From a virus: a stretch of 28,909 bases of DNA. The stretch is taken from IMG/VR virus record IMGVR_UViG_3300047322_000431, positions 1 through 28,909 of that record. One strand, written 5' to 3'. The position numbers and the translations under genes were made by a program. Numbering within the stretch: position 1 is the stretch's first letter; every line of letters starts with the position of its first letter. The notes under the pieces were generated by a model, which made no database searches, had not been told where the DNA came from, and was given only the letters and a program-made list of their open reading frames with translations. Below, in pieces: positions 1 to 7,869 of the stretch.

Positions 1-809
1 TTGACCGTCGTTTGCTTGCTCGGCGGATAAGTCGACGTGAAAACCTGCTGCGCGGCGTCGTTCCATGACCGCACGACGACGACGATGCCTTTCGAGACGG
101 TCAGCGCGCGCTCCAACTTCAGCCCTTCGACATTGCTCACTGAGTAGCCGGTTTCGGCGTCGGGCGGCGTCCAGTTCACGCGAAAGGGCGTCGCCGTCGA
201 CGGATCGACCTTCGGGTGAAAGTTAAGCGTCTTGCCATCGACCCACACGTTGAACTGCTCGTGCCGCGCAAGCTCACAGAGCAAATCCCACTCGGTACGC
301 GCCGCGGTCATCTTGTCGTGATCGATTTCGTAGAACTTGCCGGCGAGCGTCTTTGTCGGCGTCACACTGGCAGTCATGCCGTGCCGCTGCGCGAGGATTT
401 GCGCAATCTGCGACGACGTTTTGTTTTGCCATTTCTCGGTTGTTTTCGCGTCGATGAAAACTCGCGTGAGGTCGCGACCGGAGAGGTGAATAGTTCCGGA
501 AACCGGGTCATATTCGAGCGTATCAACCTGCCCGTAAATCAGCGAGGTCAATTCTTGCGCTGTCCAATTCGTCGGGTCATCCGGAATGCCCGCGAAAATC
601 TCGACGTAAATCTCGGTCTGGCTCGAAAGCCAGTTCAAATCTCGATCGGGCGGCAGCTTGTTCGCGGCGAAGGTGATCGAAAAGGTGTCCGCGCTCGCGA
701 AGTTGTTGTTATCGACTTCGAGCGCGATCCACCCTTTGATTGCCGTCAGAGGTTGATCCTTGCCTGCGAGTGTCACCGCGCCGCGTACCGCCTGCGCGGT
801 GTTAGGCAT
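1..809 (-). CDS. Baseplate hub protein, gpD-like (late control D family), partial
   Basis: The gene starts at the ATG at 809-807 and stays open to the left edge, giving 269 codons with the C-terminus missing. The visible protein begins MPNTAQAVRGAV and is beta-rich, with a segment typical of phage hub proteins: an early ITFAAN-LPP stretch, a GQVDTLEYDP strand, then LSGRDLT and a region ending TEWDLLCELARHE. In P2 and Mu this family (gpD/gp44-like) forms the trimeric hub at the end of the tail tube and carries the spike. The ATG overlaps the stop of the upstream LysM protein by 8 bp, so the two are translationally coupled. Position after tape measure and gpU/LysM genes supports the call. The exact family is inferred from pattern and gene order. 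Confidence 0.75.
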   Translation of the reverse strand, partial: MPNTAQAVRGAVTLAGKDQPLTAIKGWIALEVDNNNFASADTFSITFAANKLPPDRDLNWLSSQTEIYVEIFAGIPDDPTNWTAQELTSLIYGQVDTLEYDPVSGTIHLSGRDLTRVFIDAKTTEKWQNKTSSQIAQILAQRHGMTASVTPTKTLAGKFYEIDHDKMTAARTEWDLLCELARHEQFNVWVDGKTLNFHPKVDPSTATPFRVNWTPPDAETGYSVSNVEGLKLERALTVSKGIVVVVRSWNDAAQQVFTSTYPPSKQTTV

Positions 810-1755
810 CTAGCACGCCTCCAGAGTCGCCCGTATAAGGCGGGATGGTGATGGTTTGATTGCCGCTGATGTTCGTGTCGTTGCCGAGCTGCGGATTCGC
901 CTTCTGCAACGCCGTCCACCCGCTGACCTTGCCGTAGAACTTCGAAGCCAGGTCGAACAGGTTGCCGCCGCCGACTTGCACCGTCTTGACGCCGCTATTG
1001 ATCTGCCCGAGGTTCGACCCCATGCGACCGAGCACGCTATTCAACTGCACGAGCGCCGCTTGATTCTGCATGGCGTTGATCTGCGTGCTGATGTTCGCCA
1101 CCTGGCGCGATAGCGGGTTGCTCGGCAAAATGCCGCCGAGTGTCGTCACGCTCATCAGCGTGTTTTCGGTCGACGAGATGAGCACTTGCACCTGCGATCG
1201 CACGGCGTTGAGCGGTTGCAGCACGCCGTTGATCGTGCTCTTTGCCGCCTGCGCGAACGACGAGACAGAACTAATCGCCGAGTTGAGCGTCGCCATCGGC
1301 GCGGCTAGGGAAGGGAAGTTCGACGAGAGCGATGTCGCGGTCGAGAGGTCCGTATTGATGAGTTCGTCGACGCCCGGCACGGCGCCGCCGCCGTCATCGT
1401 TTAGATAGTCTTGAACGACCGTGCATGAGATGCGATAGGGAATCTGATATTCCCGCTGAAACTCCGCTTCAAACTCGGTGATGACGACTTTGTAGAGGAA
1501 TTCGGACCATGACAGCGTGAGCGGCAAGCCGTCGTCGTGCATCGACTTCAGCGTGAGTGCGCGGTCGAGCGCGGTCGAGCCGACGAACCAGCCCGACCAA
1601 TGAATCGGCGCGTGATCGGCGCCGAGCATGTCGACGACGCGCGCCCCGCCGACGAGCCGATGAACGACCGCGCGATGCTCAGTGCGAACGGCGATGTGTT
1701 CAGGAATCTCGTAATTCTGAAACGTCACATCGCCGAGGGTGAGAATGGTCGCCAT
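802..1755 (-). CDS. Tail/baseplate protein with gpU-like N-terminus and C-terminal LysM-like domain
   Basis: 317 aa. The first ~120 residues form a beta-rich domain (VVHRLVGGARVVDMLGADHA, then IHWSGWFVGSTALDRALTLK) resembling P2 gpU or gp53-type tail-end proteins. Residues ~130-250 are a low-complexity helical linker rich in Ser, Ala and Asn. The C-terminus (VQVGGGNLFDLASKFYG through ITIPPY) has the pattern of a LysM/gpX peptidoglycan-binding module: a G-x-N-L-x-x-L-A start, then W-x-x-L-x-x-A-N-P and an I-P-P ending. It probably sits at the baseplate between tape measure and hub. Its ATG shares one base with the tape-measure stop (TGATG). Product name is by analogy; the LysM-like end is the best-supported part. 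Confidence 0.7.
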   Translation of the reverse strand: MATILTLGDVTFQNYEIPEHIAVRTEHRAVVHRLVGGARVVDMLGADHAPIHWSGWFVGSTALDRALTLKSMHDDGLPLTLSWSEFLYKVVITEFEAEFQREYQIPYRISCTVVQDYLNDDGGGAVPGVDELINTDLSTATSLSSNFPSLAAPMATLNSAISSVSSFAQAAKSTINGVLQPLNAVRSQVQVLISSTENTLMSVTTLGGILPSNPLSRQVANISTQINAMQNQAALVQLNSVLGRMGSNLGQINSGVKTVQVGGGNLFDLASKFYGKVSGWTALQKANPQLGNDTNISGNQTITIPPYTGDSGGVLDA

Positions 1756-3548
1756 CAGTAAGCCATCCCCGCGGGCACCTGACCCATTGAGAAATCGAAC
1801 GTGTTTGAACTCGCCAGACTGCCGGCCCCCTTGGCGAGATGCTTATCGAGCACCGCGCCGACTTTCTTGCCGTCGAGATAGACGTCGCCGGGTTTGCCGG
1901 CCGCGCCTGCTTGTGCGGCGGTTTTGACGTTCGGCGATTCACGGTTCAGCGAGGCGTAATAGTTGCGGTCCGCCTGAGTTGCACCATTGACGCCGACCGT
2001 AGGAGCCGGGTTGACTGCGCCGTCCCCACCGAGCCATGTCGGGCGATGCTTCCACAAGTCTTTGATGGTGTCCCAAAAGCCGACGAGCAGCCCGGTAAGA
2101 ACCGGAATCGCTACCGTCAGACCGCCAATCACCCAAGCCAACCCGGAACCAATGCCGAGCACACCAGCGAGCGCAGTAACGCCGCCGATTACAACGGCGA
2201 TAGTGCCGCCAACGACCAGCAGCGCGGCGAACAGAGCCATTGCGACGGCGATCGCTTTGACGAGGCCCGGATTGTTCTTCGTGAACGACTCGACGCCGCC
2301 GAGAATCTTGTTGAATGCGTCCATGCCGCGATTGACGATCGGCAGCACATGCTCGCCGACGTTCGTCAAAATCTTTTGCCACGATGCAGCGGCGGCTTGC
2401 TTCTTGCCGTCGAAGGTGTTCATCAACGTGTCATACGCCGAATTGATGCCTTTTTGCTTCCTCACTGCGTCGACAGAGTGCGCCAGCGTTTCGCCGTTGC
2501 GGTCGATCTGCGAGTACAGCATGCCGCCCGTTCGACCGAACAACTTGACGTTGTAATTGTCGCGATCGGCCTGCGTCTTGAGGCCCATCTTGTCGTACAT
2601 GGGGCGCACGAACTTTTGAAACCATTCGGCCGGGTCTTGCTGAAGCAATTCAGCGCCCGCGAGCAATCCCTTCGACTGAATGTTGGCGACACCTCCGTGC
2701 GGGTTGAACTTGACGTTCTGCCCGTTCCACAGACCCGAATTGATCAGTTCGTGAACGATCTGATTCGGCAGCTTGATATTGCCGTTCAGTCGGTTGTATG
2801 CCGTCATCAGCGCCGTACCCGCCGACGTGCCTTTCATCGAACCCATGACCGGCTCTAGCTTCGAAAGCCCCGAATCGGTCAGGTTCAGTGCGGAGACGCC
2901 GCCGCGCGCGAAGAAGGCGCGCAGGTCTTCGTACTTGATATTGCCCTGCGACGAGTTGACCATGCGGTAATACAGGTCGCCGCGCCGGTTAAATTCGGCC
3001 GCGCTGTGCAAGCCGCCCGTTTCTTCGATCGCGCGCAGGAAGTTCATTTCGTCGGCGTGCGACATTTCCTTGCCGCTTGCCTTCGACAGCACAGCGAGTT
3101 TCGAGAGCATCGGCGCGGCGAGTTTCGCGCCTTCGAGCGCCGCGCTCCCTTTCAGACCGGATTCGCGGAAAACACCCTGCGCTTCCGTCATCTTTTTGAG
3201 GTTGTCGACATACGACGAGCCTGCGATGTTCATGTTCTTCGCGAACTCGAACGCCTCTTGATTCTGCTTGTCGGTCATGCCGAACAAGCTAAAATTGGCT
3301 TTCGCCTTCTCCCACTTCGACGCGGCATCAATGGCGGGCTTGAGTGATGCGGCGATGGATACGCCGAGGCCGATTGCGATCGTGCCGCCGAACGCGGCTT
3401 TCGCCGACCCGCTCATGTTTCCGATCGCACGCTGTAAGCGCTGAACCGTACCCTCAACGTGCGAAAACTCGCGCGCCATCTGCATTAAGCCGTGCGATAC
3501 TCCATTAATCAGCGAAATCCTTACGCCGATCTTAAAGGCTTCATACAT
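1755..3548 (-). CDS. Tail tape measure protein
   Basis: 597 aa, encoded after tube and chaperone genes, as tape measures are. The N-terminal half is helical and Ala/Lys-rich. A long hydrophobic region at about residues 425-495 (LVKAIAVAMALFAALLVVGG onward, rich in Val, Ile, Gly) could span a membrane several times, which is typical of tape measures that help DNA cross the inner membrane. Residues ~60-75 give another hydrophobic Gly/Ala stretch. If length scales as in other phages, the tail would be short, about 90 nm. Start at 3548 is preceded by AGGA about 8 bases upstream. A plus-strand ORF begins inside the same CATG. Confidence 0.88.
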   Translation of the reverse strand: MYEAFKIGVRISLINGVSHGLMQMAREFSHVEGTVQRLQRAIGNMSGSAKAAFGGTIAIGLGVSIAASLKPAIDAASKWEKAKANFSLFGMTDKQNQEAFEFAKNMNIAGSSYVDNLKKMTEAQGVFRESGLKGSAALEGAKLAAPMLSKLAVLSKASGKEMSHADEMNFLRAIEETGGLHSAAEFNRRGDLYYRMVNSSQGNIKYEDLRAFFARGGVSALNLTDSGLSKLEPVMGSMKGTSAGTALMTAYNRLNGNIKLPNQIVHELINSGLWNGQNVKFNPHGGVANIQSKGLLAGAELLQQDPAEWFQKFVRPMYDKMGLKTQADRDNYNVKLFGRTGGMLYSQIDRNGETLAHSVDAVRKQKGINSAYDTLMNTFDGKKQAAAASWQKILTNVGEHVLPIVNRGMDAFNKILGGVESFTKNNPGLVKAIAVAMALFAALLVVGGTIAVVIGGVTALAGVLGIGSGLAWVIGGLTVAIPVLTGLLVGFWDTIKDLWKHRPTWLGGDGAVNPAPTVGVNGATQADRNYYASLNRESPNVKTAAQAGAAGKPGDVYLDGKKVGAVLDKHLAKGAGSLASSNTFDFSMGQVPAGMAY

Positions 3549-3756
3549 GAGAAAATCCTATAGGTTTCGACTCCATGAGTTCGCAGCCGATCATTTCTCG
3601 TTCGTCCAATACCCGAACATTCGGCGCGCGCGCGTGCAGGAGCCGCCGTCGACCCTCAAACGGGTGTCGGCAGGCGCCGCGCTGCTGCTCATTGGTCCGC
3701 CCGCGCTCGCGCTGGTGTATGTGATGACGGTCGTCGTCGCGCACGCGTTTAGCTGA
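3547..3756 (+). CDS. Small single-pass membrane protein, antisense within the tail operon
   Basis: 69 aa on the plus strand filling the only real gap (3549-3748) in the leftward tail operon. The N-terminal half is basic and soluble; residues ~42-65 (AALLLIGPPALALVYVMTVV) form one transmembrane helix. From codon ~25 onward third positions are almost all G or C, as in real genes of this phage, while minus-strand readings give Arg-rich nonsense. AAAGG lies 8 bases before the ATG. It overlaps the first base pairs of the tape-measure gene head to head and the last 8 bp of the gp10-like gene tail to tail. Function unknown; it could be a moron. No promoter was recognised. A 33-aa minus-strand alternative (MSSSAAPADT...) was also seen. 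Confidence 0.5.
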   Translation: MRKSYRFRLHEFAADHFSFVQYPNIRRARVQEPPSTLKRVSAGAALLLIGPPALALVYVMTVVVAHAFS

Positions 3757-4240
3757 TTTCGCGAGAGGTCATTTGCGTGCCGACGCTCACGTTCTCGCCT
3801 AGAAACCCGGCGACGAACGCGCGACCGAGAACGCGCTTGATGAAATCTTCGTTGTGAAGCACTGCCGGCCCAAGAAAGGGGCGGGCAGGAATGCGATTCG
3901 TGCCAAGTTCCTGATATAACGCGACGTCGGAATCTGAGCCGACAATCGCCTCAGTGCGGTTGTGCGCCGCCTTGATCGACTCGCGCAGCTCGCCGGAGCG
4001 CAAGAGCGGATCATTTTCAGAGAATCCCTTCGCGACACGATCCGCCTTCGTTGAGTCGGCGAGTTCCGGCCAGGCGTCAAAATGTCCGATGGCCGGCTGA
4101 TATGTGCCGAGTTCTTCGCGCGCGGTGTCGCGCACGCGCTGTGCGACAGCTTCAAGCCCCGATTGCATTGCAAACGCGACGGCCGCATCGCGCGAGAGCA
4201 AATGTGCAGCGAACGAGCCCAGGCTGTTGAATGTACGCAT
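3749..4240 (-). CDS. HK97 gp10-like / virion morphogenesis protein
   Basis: 163 aa. The pattern of an N-terminal helix (EAVAQRVRDTAREELG), a central KGFSENDPLLRSGELRESI segment and a C-terminal VALYQELGTNRIPARPFLGPAV motif matches the HK97-gp10/Mu gpG type of tail-completion or virion morphogenesis proteins: the LRSGELRxSI and ELGTxxxPARPFL signatures are characteristic. Members act at the head-tail or tail-terminator junction. Here it lies between the tail chaperone extension and the tape measure, an unusual place, since it is normally next to the neck genes. Its ATG overlaps the stop of the frameshift extension by one base (TAATG). Confidence 0.75.
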   Translation of the reverse strand: MRTFNSLGSFAAHLLSRDAAVAFAMQSGLEAVAQRVRDTAREELGTYQPAIGHFDAWPELADSTKADRVAKGFSENDPLLRSGELRESIKAAHNRTEAIVGSDSDVALYQELGTNRIPARPFLGPAVLHNEDFIKRVLGRAFVAGFLGENVSVGTQMTSREIS

Positions 4241-4799
4241 TACGCCTCTTTCTCGAATTCCATGCGCTCATAGTTGAACTTGTTGCCTTCAAACTCCGAG
4301 AACACGATAGAAAAAGCCGTTCGTGTCACGTCGTCGACCGAGAACGCAACATCGAACGGCACGCCATTCCGAACTAGCCAAAGCGATTCGCGAACCGCAA
4401 CGGAGCGCGCTAGTTTTTTACTTCTTCTCTCTGCTCTTCCGGCGATTCGCCGCCGAAGTTCTCGTTGACGGCGTTCATGACAGCGGTCACGCCTTCCTCA
4501 TCGAGACGCGTGATAATCGCTTCGATTTCGCGCTCACTGTTCGGGTAGTTGACCGCGTTGCCGTTGATCGCGGTAACGAAGGTGATCGGGATCACCATAC
4601 CGACGTACACTTGATTTTTCGCCGCTTCGCCGAGAATCTTCACGAGCCGGAACTGAGACAGGACGCCCGGTTTCTTCAGCGTCACCGTCAGGCCGTTCGG
4701 CGTGTCGATCGTCACCGCTTCAGCGGCTTTCTTCACGAGTTCTTTCGAAGGCGTGTCGGCTACGGGCGCCGATTTCTTGCGGACGTTCACTGTCGTCAT
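4240..4799 (-). CDS. Tail assembly chaperone, -1 frameshift product (gpGT analogue)
   Basis: The short chaperone reads ...GTA AAA AAC TAG. A -1 slip on A AAA AAC places ribosomes in a frame beginning CTA GCG CGC, which is open for 57 codons and ends with TAA at 4242-4240. The extension begins LARSVAVRESLWLVRNG and contains a VDDVTRTAFSIVFSEFEG stretch, clearly protein-like with G/C-rich third positions; it has no start codon of its own near its beginning. The fusion would be about 186 aa. In lambda the equivalent T domain recruits the tube protein while G binds the tape measure. The extension's stop overlaps the ATG of the gp10-like gene. Confidence 0.85.
4410..4799 (-). CDS. Tail assembly chaperone, short form (lambda gpG analogue)
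   Basis: 129 aa, directly after the tail tube gene. The mid-part (NGLTVTLKKPGVLSQFRLVK) and a C-terminal acidic segment (ESPEEQREEV) fit the tail assembly chaperones of Mu-like and P2-like myoviruses, which coat the tape measure while the tube polymerises. The stop codon TAG at 4412-4410 follows directly after a slippery run, so a fraction of ribosomes is expected to continue in the -1 frame (see the entry for 4240-4799). Start ATG at 4799. The role rests on gene order plus the frameshift signal, which is diagnostic. Confidence 0.85.
   Translation of the reverse strand: MTTVNVRKKSAPVADTPSKELVKKAAEAVTIDTPNGLTVTLKKPGVLSQFRLVKILGEAAKNQVYVGMVIPITFVTAINGNAVNYPNSEREIEAIITRLDEEGVTAVMNAVNENFGGESPEEQREEVKN
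4413..4419 (-). promoter_or_regulatory. -1 ribosomal frameshift slippery heptamer
   Basis: On the minus strand the heptamer is AAAAAAC, read in frame as A AAA AAC, a canonical X XXY YYZ site. It lies immediately before the TAG stop of the short chaperone, and the -1 frame beyond it is open for 57 codons. Confidence 0.88.
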
Positions 4800-4815
4800 T
4801 TACTGTTCCTTGTGC

Positions 4816-5244
4816 TTAGAGCTTGATGCGTTGTTCGGCGACGAACGAGAGTTTTTGCTTCACGGTCGCGTCGCCGGCGAAGTCGCCCGCGTCGTCGAGT
4901 TTGAAAATCACGCCGACGAACTGGTATTGCGACACGACGCCGCTCGCTTCGGTGATCGTCTCGGTGATCGTCGAGCCGGTCAGGTCGAGGCCGGCGTAAT
5001 AGTTCGCCTCCTGACCCGCAAAGAAGTCATCGAGCGTCGAATCCTGGCGCTCGACTTCGAACGAACCGGACCAGCCATCGGGGAAAATCAGGTGACGCGT
5101 GCGACCGTCCAAGCCCTTGACCTTGACGTCGGTCGTATCCGGCTTGGCGGTAAATTTGGTGATGAGCGAGAGCGGCAGCGAGCCATTCGGCGTCTGAATG
5201 TTGACCGAAAGATCGCGCCCTACGGTAAAGCCGTTGAGCGGCAT
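4816..5244 (-). CDS. Tail tube protein
   Basis: 142 aa, between sheath and chaperone. Compact beta-rich protein beginning MPLNGFTVGRDLSVNI, with a SLPLSLITKFTAKPD strand and the WSGSFEVERQDSTLDDFFAG segment characteristic of tube proteins of the P2 FII/Mu gpM class (IPDGWSGSFxVxR). The C-terminus (TVKQKLSFVAEQRIKL) is a final beta strand. It would polymerise into the inner tube through which DNA passes. GAGG lies 9 bases before the ATG. A rho-independent terminator lies between this gene and the upstream sheath gene. Confidence 0.88.
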   Translation of the reverse strand: MPLNGFTVGRDLSVNIQTPNGSLPLSLITKFTAKPDTTDVKVKGLDGRTRHLIFPDGWSGSFEVERQDSTLDDFFAGQEANYYAGLDLTGSTITETITEASGVVSQYQFVGVIFKLDDAGDFAGDATVKQKLSFVAEQRIKL

Positions 5245-5256
5245 ATGTGAGCCTCA

Positions 5257-5282
5257 AAAGAAAAAGCCCGCGCGCGGCGGGC
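5257..5282 (-). terminator. Rho-independent terminator between sheath and tube genes
   Basis: Read leftwards: GCCCGC stem, 5-nt loop, GCGGGC stem, then TTTTTCTTTT. The hairpin arms are at 5277-5282 and 5266-5271. It lies inside the structural operon, so it probably acts partially, or marks RNA 3' ends. Confidence 0.8.
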
Positions 5283-5307
5283 CTTGAGATTGCAGGGGGT
5301 GAGGGGC

Positions 5308-6858
5308 TTACTGAACGCTCGACTGGATTTGAACCGTCTGACCGCCTTGCAGGTTGATCACGAAATACAGCACGACGGACAGGTATTTCACCTTGACGTC
5401 GGCTTGCATGTAACCGGCTGCGACCGCCGAATCCGGGTTGTTCGCCTTGTCGATCTGAACCGTGAACGGCGCTTGCGTCGGGTTGTTGACGTCGCCGATC
5501 ATGTTCAGGCGCCAGAGGTTCGACAGGAACGCTTGCATCGCCGCGCGAACGTCGTTGCGCAGGTCGACAGTCTGATTCTTGCCGATGACCGTTCCGAACG
5601 CCGCCGCAAGGGTCAGAGCAAGGTAGTTGGTCATCCGCGTGTAGTTGTCGCCATCCTGCCCCGCCGTGCTCGACGCGTTGCCGCCCGTCTGCGTCGCGTA
5701 GTAGTTGCCGCCCGGCGACGGGTTGCCGATCACGTCAAGACGCGCCTGATTGATCGCGCCGATTTCCGCGCTCGTGTAGGGCAGGTTTTGCGCGGTGCGC
5801 TGCGTGCCGACGATGCCGTAGAGCGGTTTGTTCAGGCTCGATTGCTCCGGCGACAGAGCGGCTTGCTTGCCAGCCCAAAACGTTGCCGGACCGAGCAGGC
5901 GGTTTTGCTGATTCGTACCGTCGAAGTACGTGACCCAATCGCCGACGAATACCTTGACGCCGTAGCCATCGGCGCCGGCCGTGTTGAGCGCGGTCGAAAC
6001 GGTCGTGTAATTCGCGCTCGGTGCGCCCTGCAAGCCGAAATAGATGCCCTCGGACAGAGAGAACGCGAGCACCGTCGACGCGGCGGTGAGGTCCGAGTGA
6101 TCGACCAAGCAACCGACCTGGGCGCCAGTGCCGCGCAAGCAGTACATGCCTTTGCGCGTGCCGGCGTTGCCGTCGGCGCCGACGAGCAGCGAGTCGGTGA
6201 GCGTCGTCGTGCCGTCCGTGCCGCTCGCGAAGGTCGCAGGCGTCGTGATGTTCGGCGCGGCGGTTGCCGGGCCAGCGGTCGCGACGACGAGCTGCGACGG
6301 GCCGCGCACGTTCGATTGGCCGTTGTTGATCGCGTTGACGATGTTCGTCCACAGCGCCGCGCCAGTGCCGCCGATGTTGTCGAACACTTCGGCTTGCGTG
6401 CCCGGCAGCGAAATCGTGACCTTGAACGTGCTCGACTTCGTGCCCGCGGTGACGGCGGCGGTGATCGAGTTGCCGCGCGTGCCGGTGTAGATCGCCGTCA
6501 GGTTCGCGCCGATTGCGGGCGTTCCGTTCGTGTCCATCAGCTTGCCGGTCGCCGCGACGTCGGTGCCGTCCGTGACGCGCACGTATTGAACCGCGGTTGC
6601 GCCTTGCAGGAAGAACACGTTCATCGCGGTCGCGAGGTCGTACTTGCGAACCTGCGGAGCGCCGAGCCATTGCGTGACGTCAGCGGGCGAGCCAACGAGA
6701 ACCGGCGCATTGACCGGACCCCAGGAGCCAATGCCGACCGCGCCGAGAATGTTCGACGGTACGCCGTTGATGATGAGCGGGGGCGCCTGGATAGACAGAT
6801 AGACGCCAGGAGCGGAGAGGGCCGAAAAATTCAGCGAGCCAGCTTGATAAATCGGCAT
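5308..6858 (-). CDS. Tail sheath protein
   Basis: 516 aa. The N-terminus (SAPGVYLSIQAPPLIINGVP, then GAVGIGSWGPVNAPVLVGSP and ADVTQWLGAP) is the signature of contractile sheath proteins: a PGVY start, a G-x-x-G-x-x-x-WGP strand and a following helix. The C-terminal part (GKNQTVDLRNDVRAAMQAFL, NNPDSAVAAGYMQADVKVKY) matches the conserved sheath core. Residues ~120-260 form a variable Thr/Ala/Gly-rich insertion that would face outward. Presence of this gene makes the particle a myovirus. It overlaps the stop of the preceding 55-aa gene by one base. Confidence 0.93.
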   Translation of the reverse strand: MPIYQAGSLNFSALSAPGVYLSIQAPPLIINGVPSNILGAVGIGSWGPVNAPVLVGSPADVTQWLGAPQVRKYDLATAMNVFFLQGATAVQYVRVTDGTDVAATGKLMDTNGTPAIGANLTAIYTGTRGNSITAAVTAGTKSSTFKVTISLPGTQAEVFDNIGGTGAALWTNIVNAINNGQSNVRGPSQLVVATAGPATAAPNITTPATFASGTDGTTTLTDSLLVGADGNAGTRKGMYCLRGTGAQVGCLVDHSDLTAASTVLAFSLSEGIYFGLQGAPSANYTTVSTALNTAGADGYGVKVFVGDWVTYFDGTNQQNRLLGPATFWAGKQAALSPEQSSLNKPLYGIVGTQRTAQNLPYTSAEIGAINQARLDVIGNPSPGGNYYATQTGGNASSTAGQDGDNYTRMTNYLALTLAAAFGTVIGKNQTVDLRNDVRAAMQAFLSNLWRLNMIGDVNNPTQAPFTVQIDKANNPDSAVAAGYMQADVKVKYLSVVLYFVINLQGGQTVQIQSSVQ

Positions 6859-7025
6859 TATTTAGCCTCCTTCGCGACCTTCACGCATTTGTCGGCGTGA
6901 CCTTCGTCGATGACCTTCTGAATTTCGGCCGCATCACTGATGCGCGTGCCGCGCTCGGTGAAGCCGAACTGATGCAGCACGACGAGTTCATAATCGAACG
7001 TCGCCGCGTCGTCTTGCTTTGCCAT
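6858..7025 (-). CDS. Conserved small phage protein upstream of sheath
   Basis: 55 aa beginning MAKQDDAATFDYELVVLHQF. The chosen ATG at 7025-7023 has AGGAA 5 bases upstream and lies 7 bp after the stop of the upstream gene; a longer reading from 7061 would overlap that gene and lacks a site. It contains a short FGFTERGTRISDAAEIQKVI segment with charged helices and ends in Lys-rich KVAKEAK. No family was recognised; short proteins at this place in Mu-like phages are sheath-associated proteins of unknown role. Its TAA shares a base with the sheath ATG, so expression is coupled to sheath. Confidence 0.7.
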   Translation of the reverse strand: MAKQDDAATFDYELVVLHQFGFTERGTRISDAAEIQKVIDEGHADKCVKVAKEAK

Positions 7026-7032
7026 AGGGTTC

Positions 7033-7869
7033 CTAGACGGGTTTGAGAACGGCGCCGGCATCGGTCACGATGTTCAGGTCGCCGACAATGACTTGCGGAG
7101 CGTCCGAGACCTTCGTCGTCGCGTAATCGACGCGATAACGGAAGTCGCGACGAAACAGCCGCGCTTTCTCGCCGATGTCCTGCTGCGGGCTATCCATGTA
7201 GACGATTCGCGCGTTGAAGCCATCGGGCATCGCGAGAAACACAAGGTCGGCGAGATTCGGATCGATCACGTTGGCGAGCGCCGTGCGTTGCGCGGGCGTG
7301 CTGCACCAAAGCGTGATTTGGAACGCGCGATCTTGGTTCTTGATGACCTTGACCGCGGTTCCTGTGCCGCCCGTTCGAAGTGCGCCAATAGCGGCGTTCG
7401 CGGGCAGGGTGATATTTGCGCCTGCGCTTGTCGTGCCGGGATAGTCCTGCGCGATGATTGCGGCGAGCGCTGCGGCGATGCTCGCGAGCGTGTCGGTCGG
7501 CTGCACCGAGTAGGAGTAGGGCGAATTGCCGACGAACACCGCGAGGTTTTGCGCGGAGAATGGCGAGGGCAGTGCGCCGCCGACCGTGACGACACTGCCC
7601 GCCTTCGCGAGCGTGATCGTCGGTGCGAACGAGTCGCGCGGTTGCCAGCCCTGCATATAGCGCGTCGTCTTGCGCTCGATCGCGGTCGCGTAGACCGAAA
7701 CCTGCGCTACGCCTTGCGCGAGATCGGAATCGAGGCTCGCTTGCGTCGGCCAGCCCGCGCCCACGCGGACATTGAAGCCGACCGCCGAAGGTTGATTCGT
7801 GCCGTTCGGATAGAGCCAGCCGGCGATTAGGCCGACGAGCACGTTTTGCACATCGGAAACGTCGCTCAT
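7033..7869 (-). CDS. Virion structural protein of the neck/tail-terminator region
   Basis: 278 aa. The N-terminus (MSDVSDVQNVLVGLIAGWLY) is a helix, followed by a mixed beta region. Residues ~80-170 (TITLAKAGSVVTVGGALPSP, then a Ser/Tyr/Thr-rich stretch) resemble an inserted Ig-like or decoration module. The C-terminal part (FQITLWCSTPAQRTALANVI, DFRYRVDYATTKV) looks like the core of tail-terminator or neck proteins, with an R-x-D-F-R-Y-R-V-D-Y strand. It stands where the tail terminator is expected, just before sheath. The family is not certain. It overlaps the upstream gene by 4 bp (ATGA). Confidence 0.65.
   Translation of the reverse strand: MSDVSDVQNVLVGLIAGWLYPNGTNQPSAVGFNVRVGAGWPTQASLDSDLAQGVAQVSVYATAIERKTTRYMQGWQPRDSFAPTITLAKAGSVVTVGGALPSPFSAQNLAVFVGNSPYSYSVQPTDTLASIAAALAAIIAQDYPGTTSAGANITLPANAAIGALRTGGTGTAVKVIKNQDRAFQITLWCSTPAQRTALANVIDPNLADLVFLAMPDGFNARIVYMDSPQQDIGEKARLFRRDFRYRVDYATTKVSDAPQVIVGDLNIVTDAGAVLKPV

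Noticed and set aside
3541-3744. Minus-strand 67-codon frame between gp10-like and tape-measure genes
   Set aside because: GTG start, His/Arg-rich nonsense; the plus-strand reading has a transmembrane helix and better codon use.
5284-6900. Plus-strand open frame of 538 codons over the sheath gene
   Set aside because: Shadow of the sheath gene; Arg/Val-rich and without recognisable domains or ribosome site.
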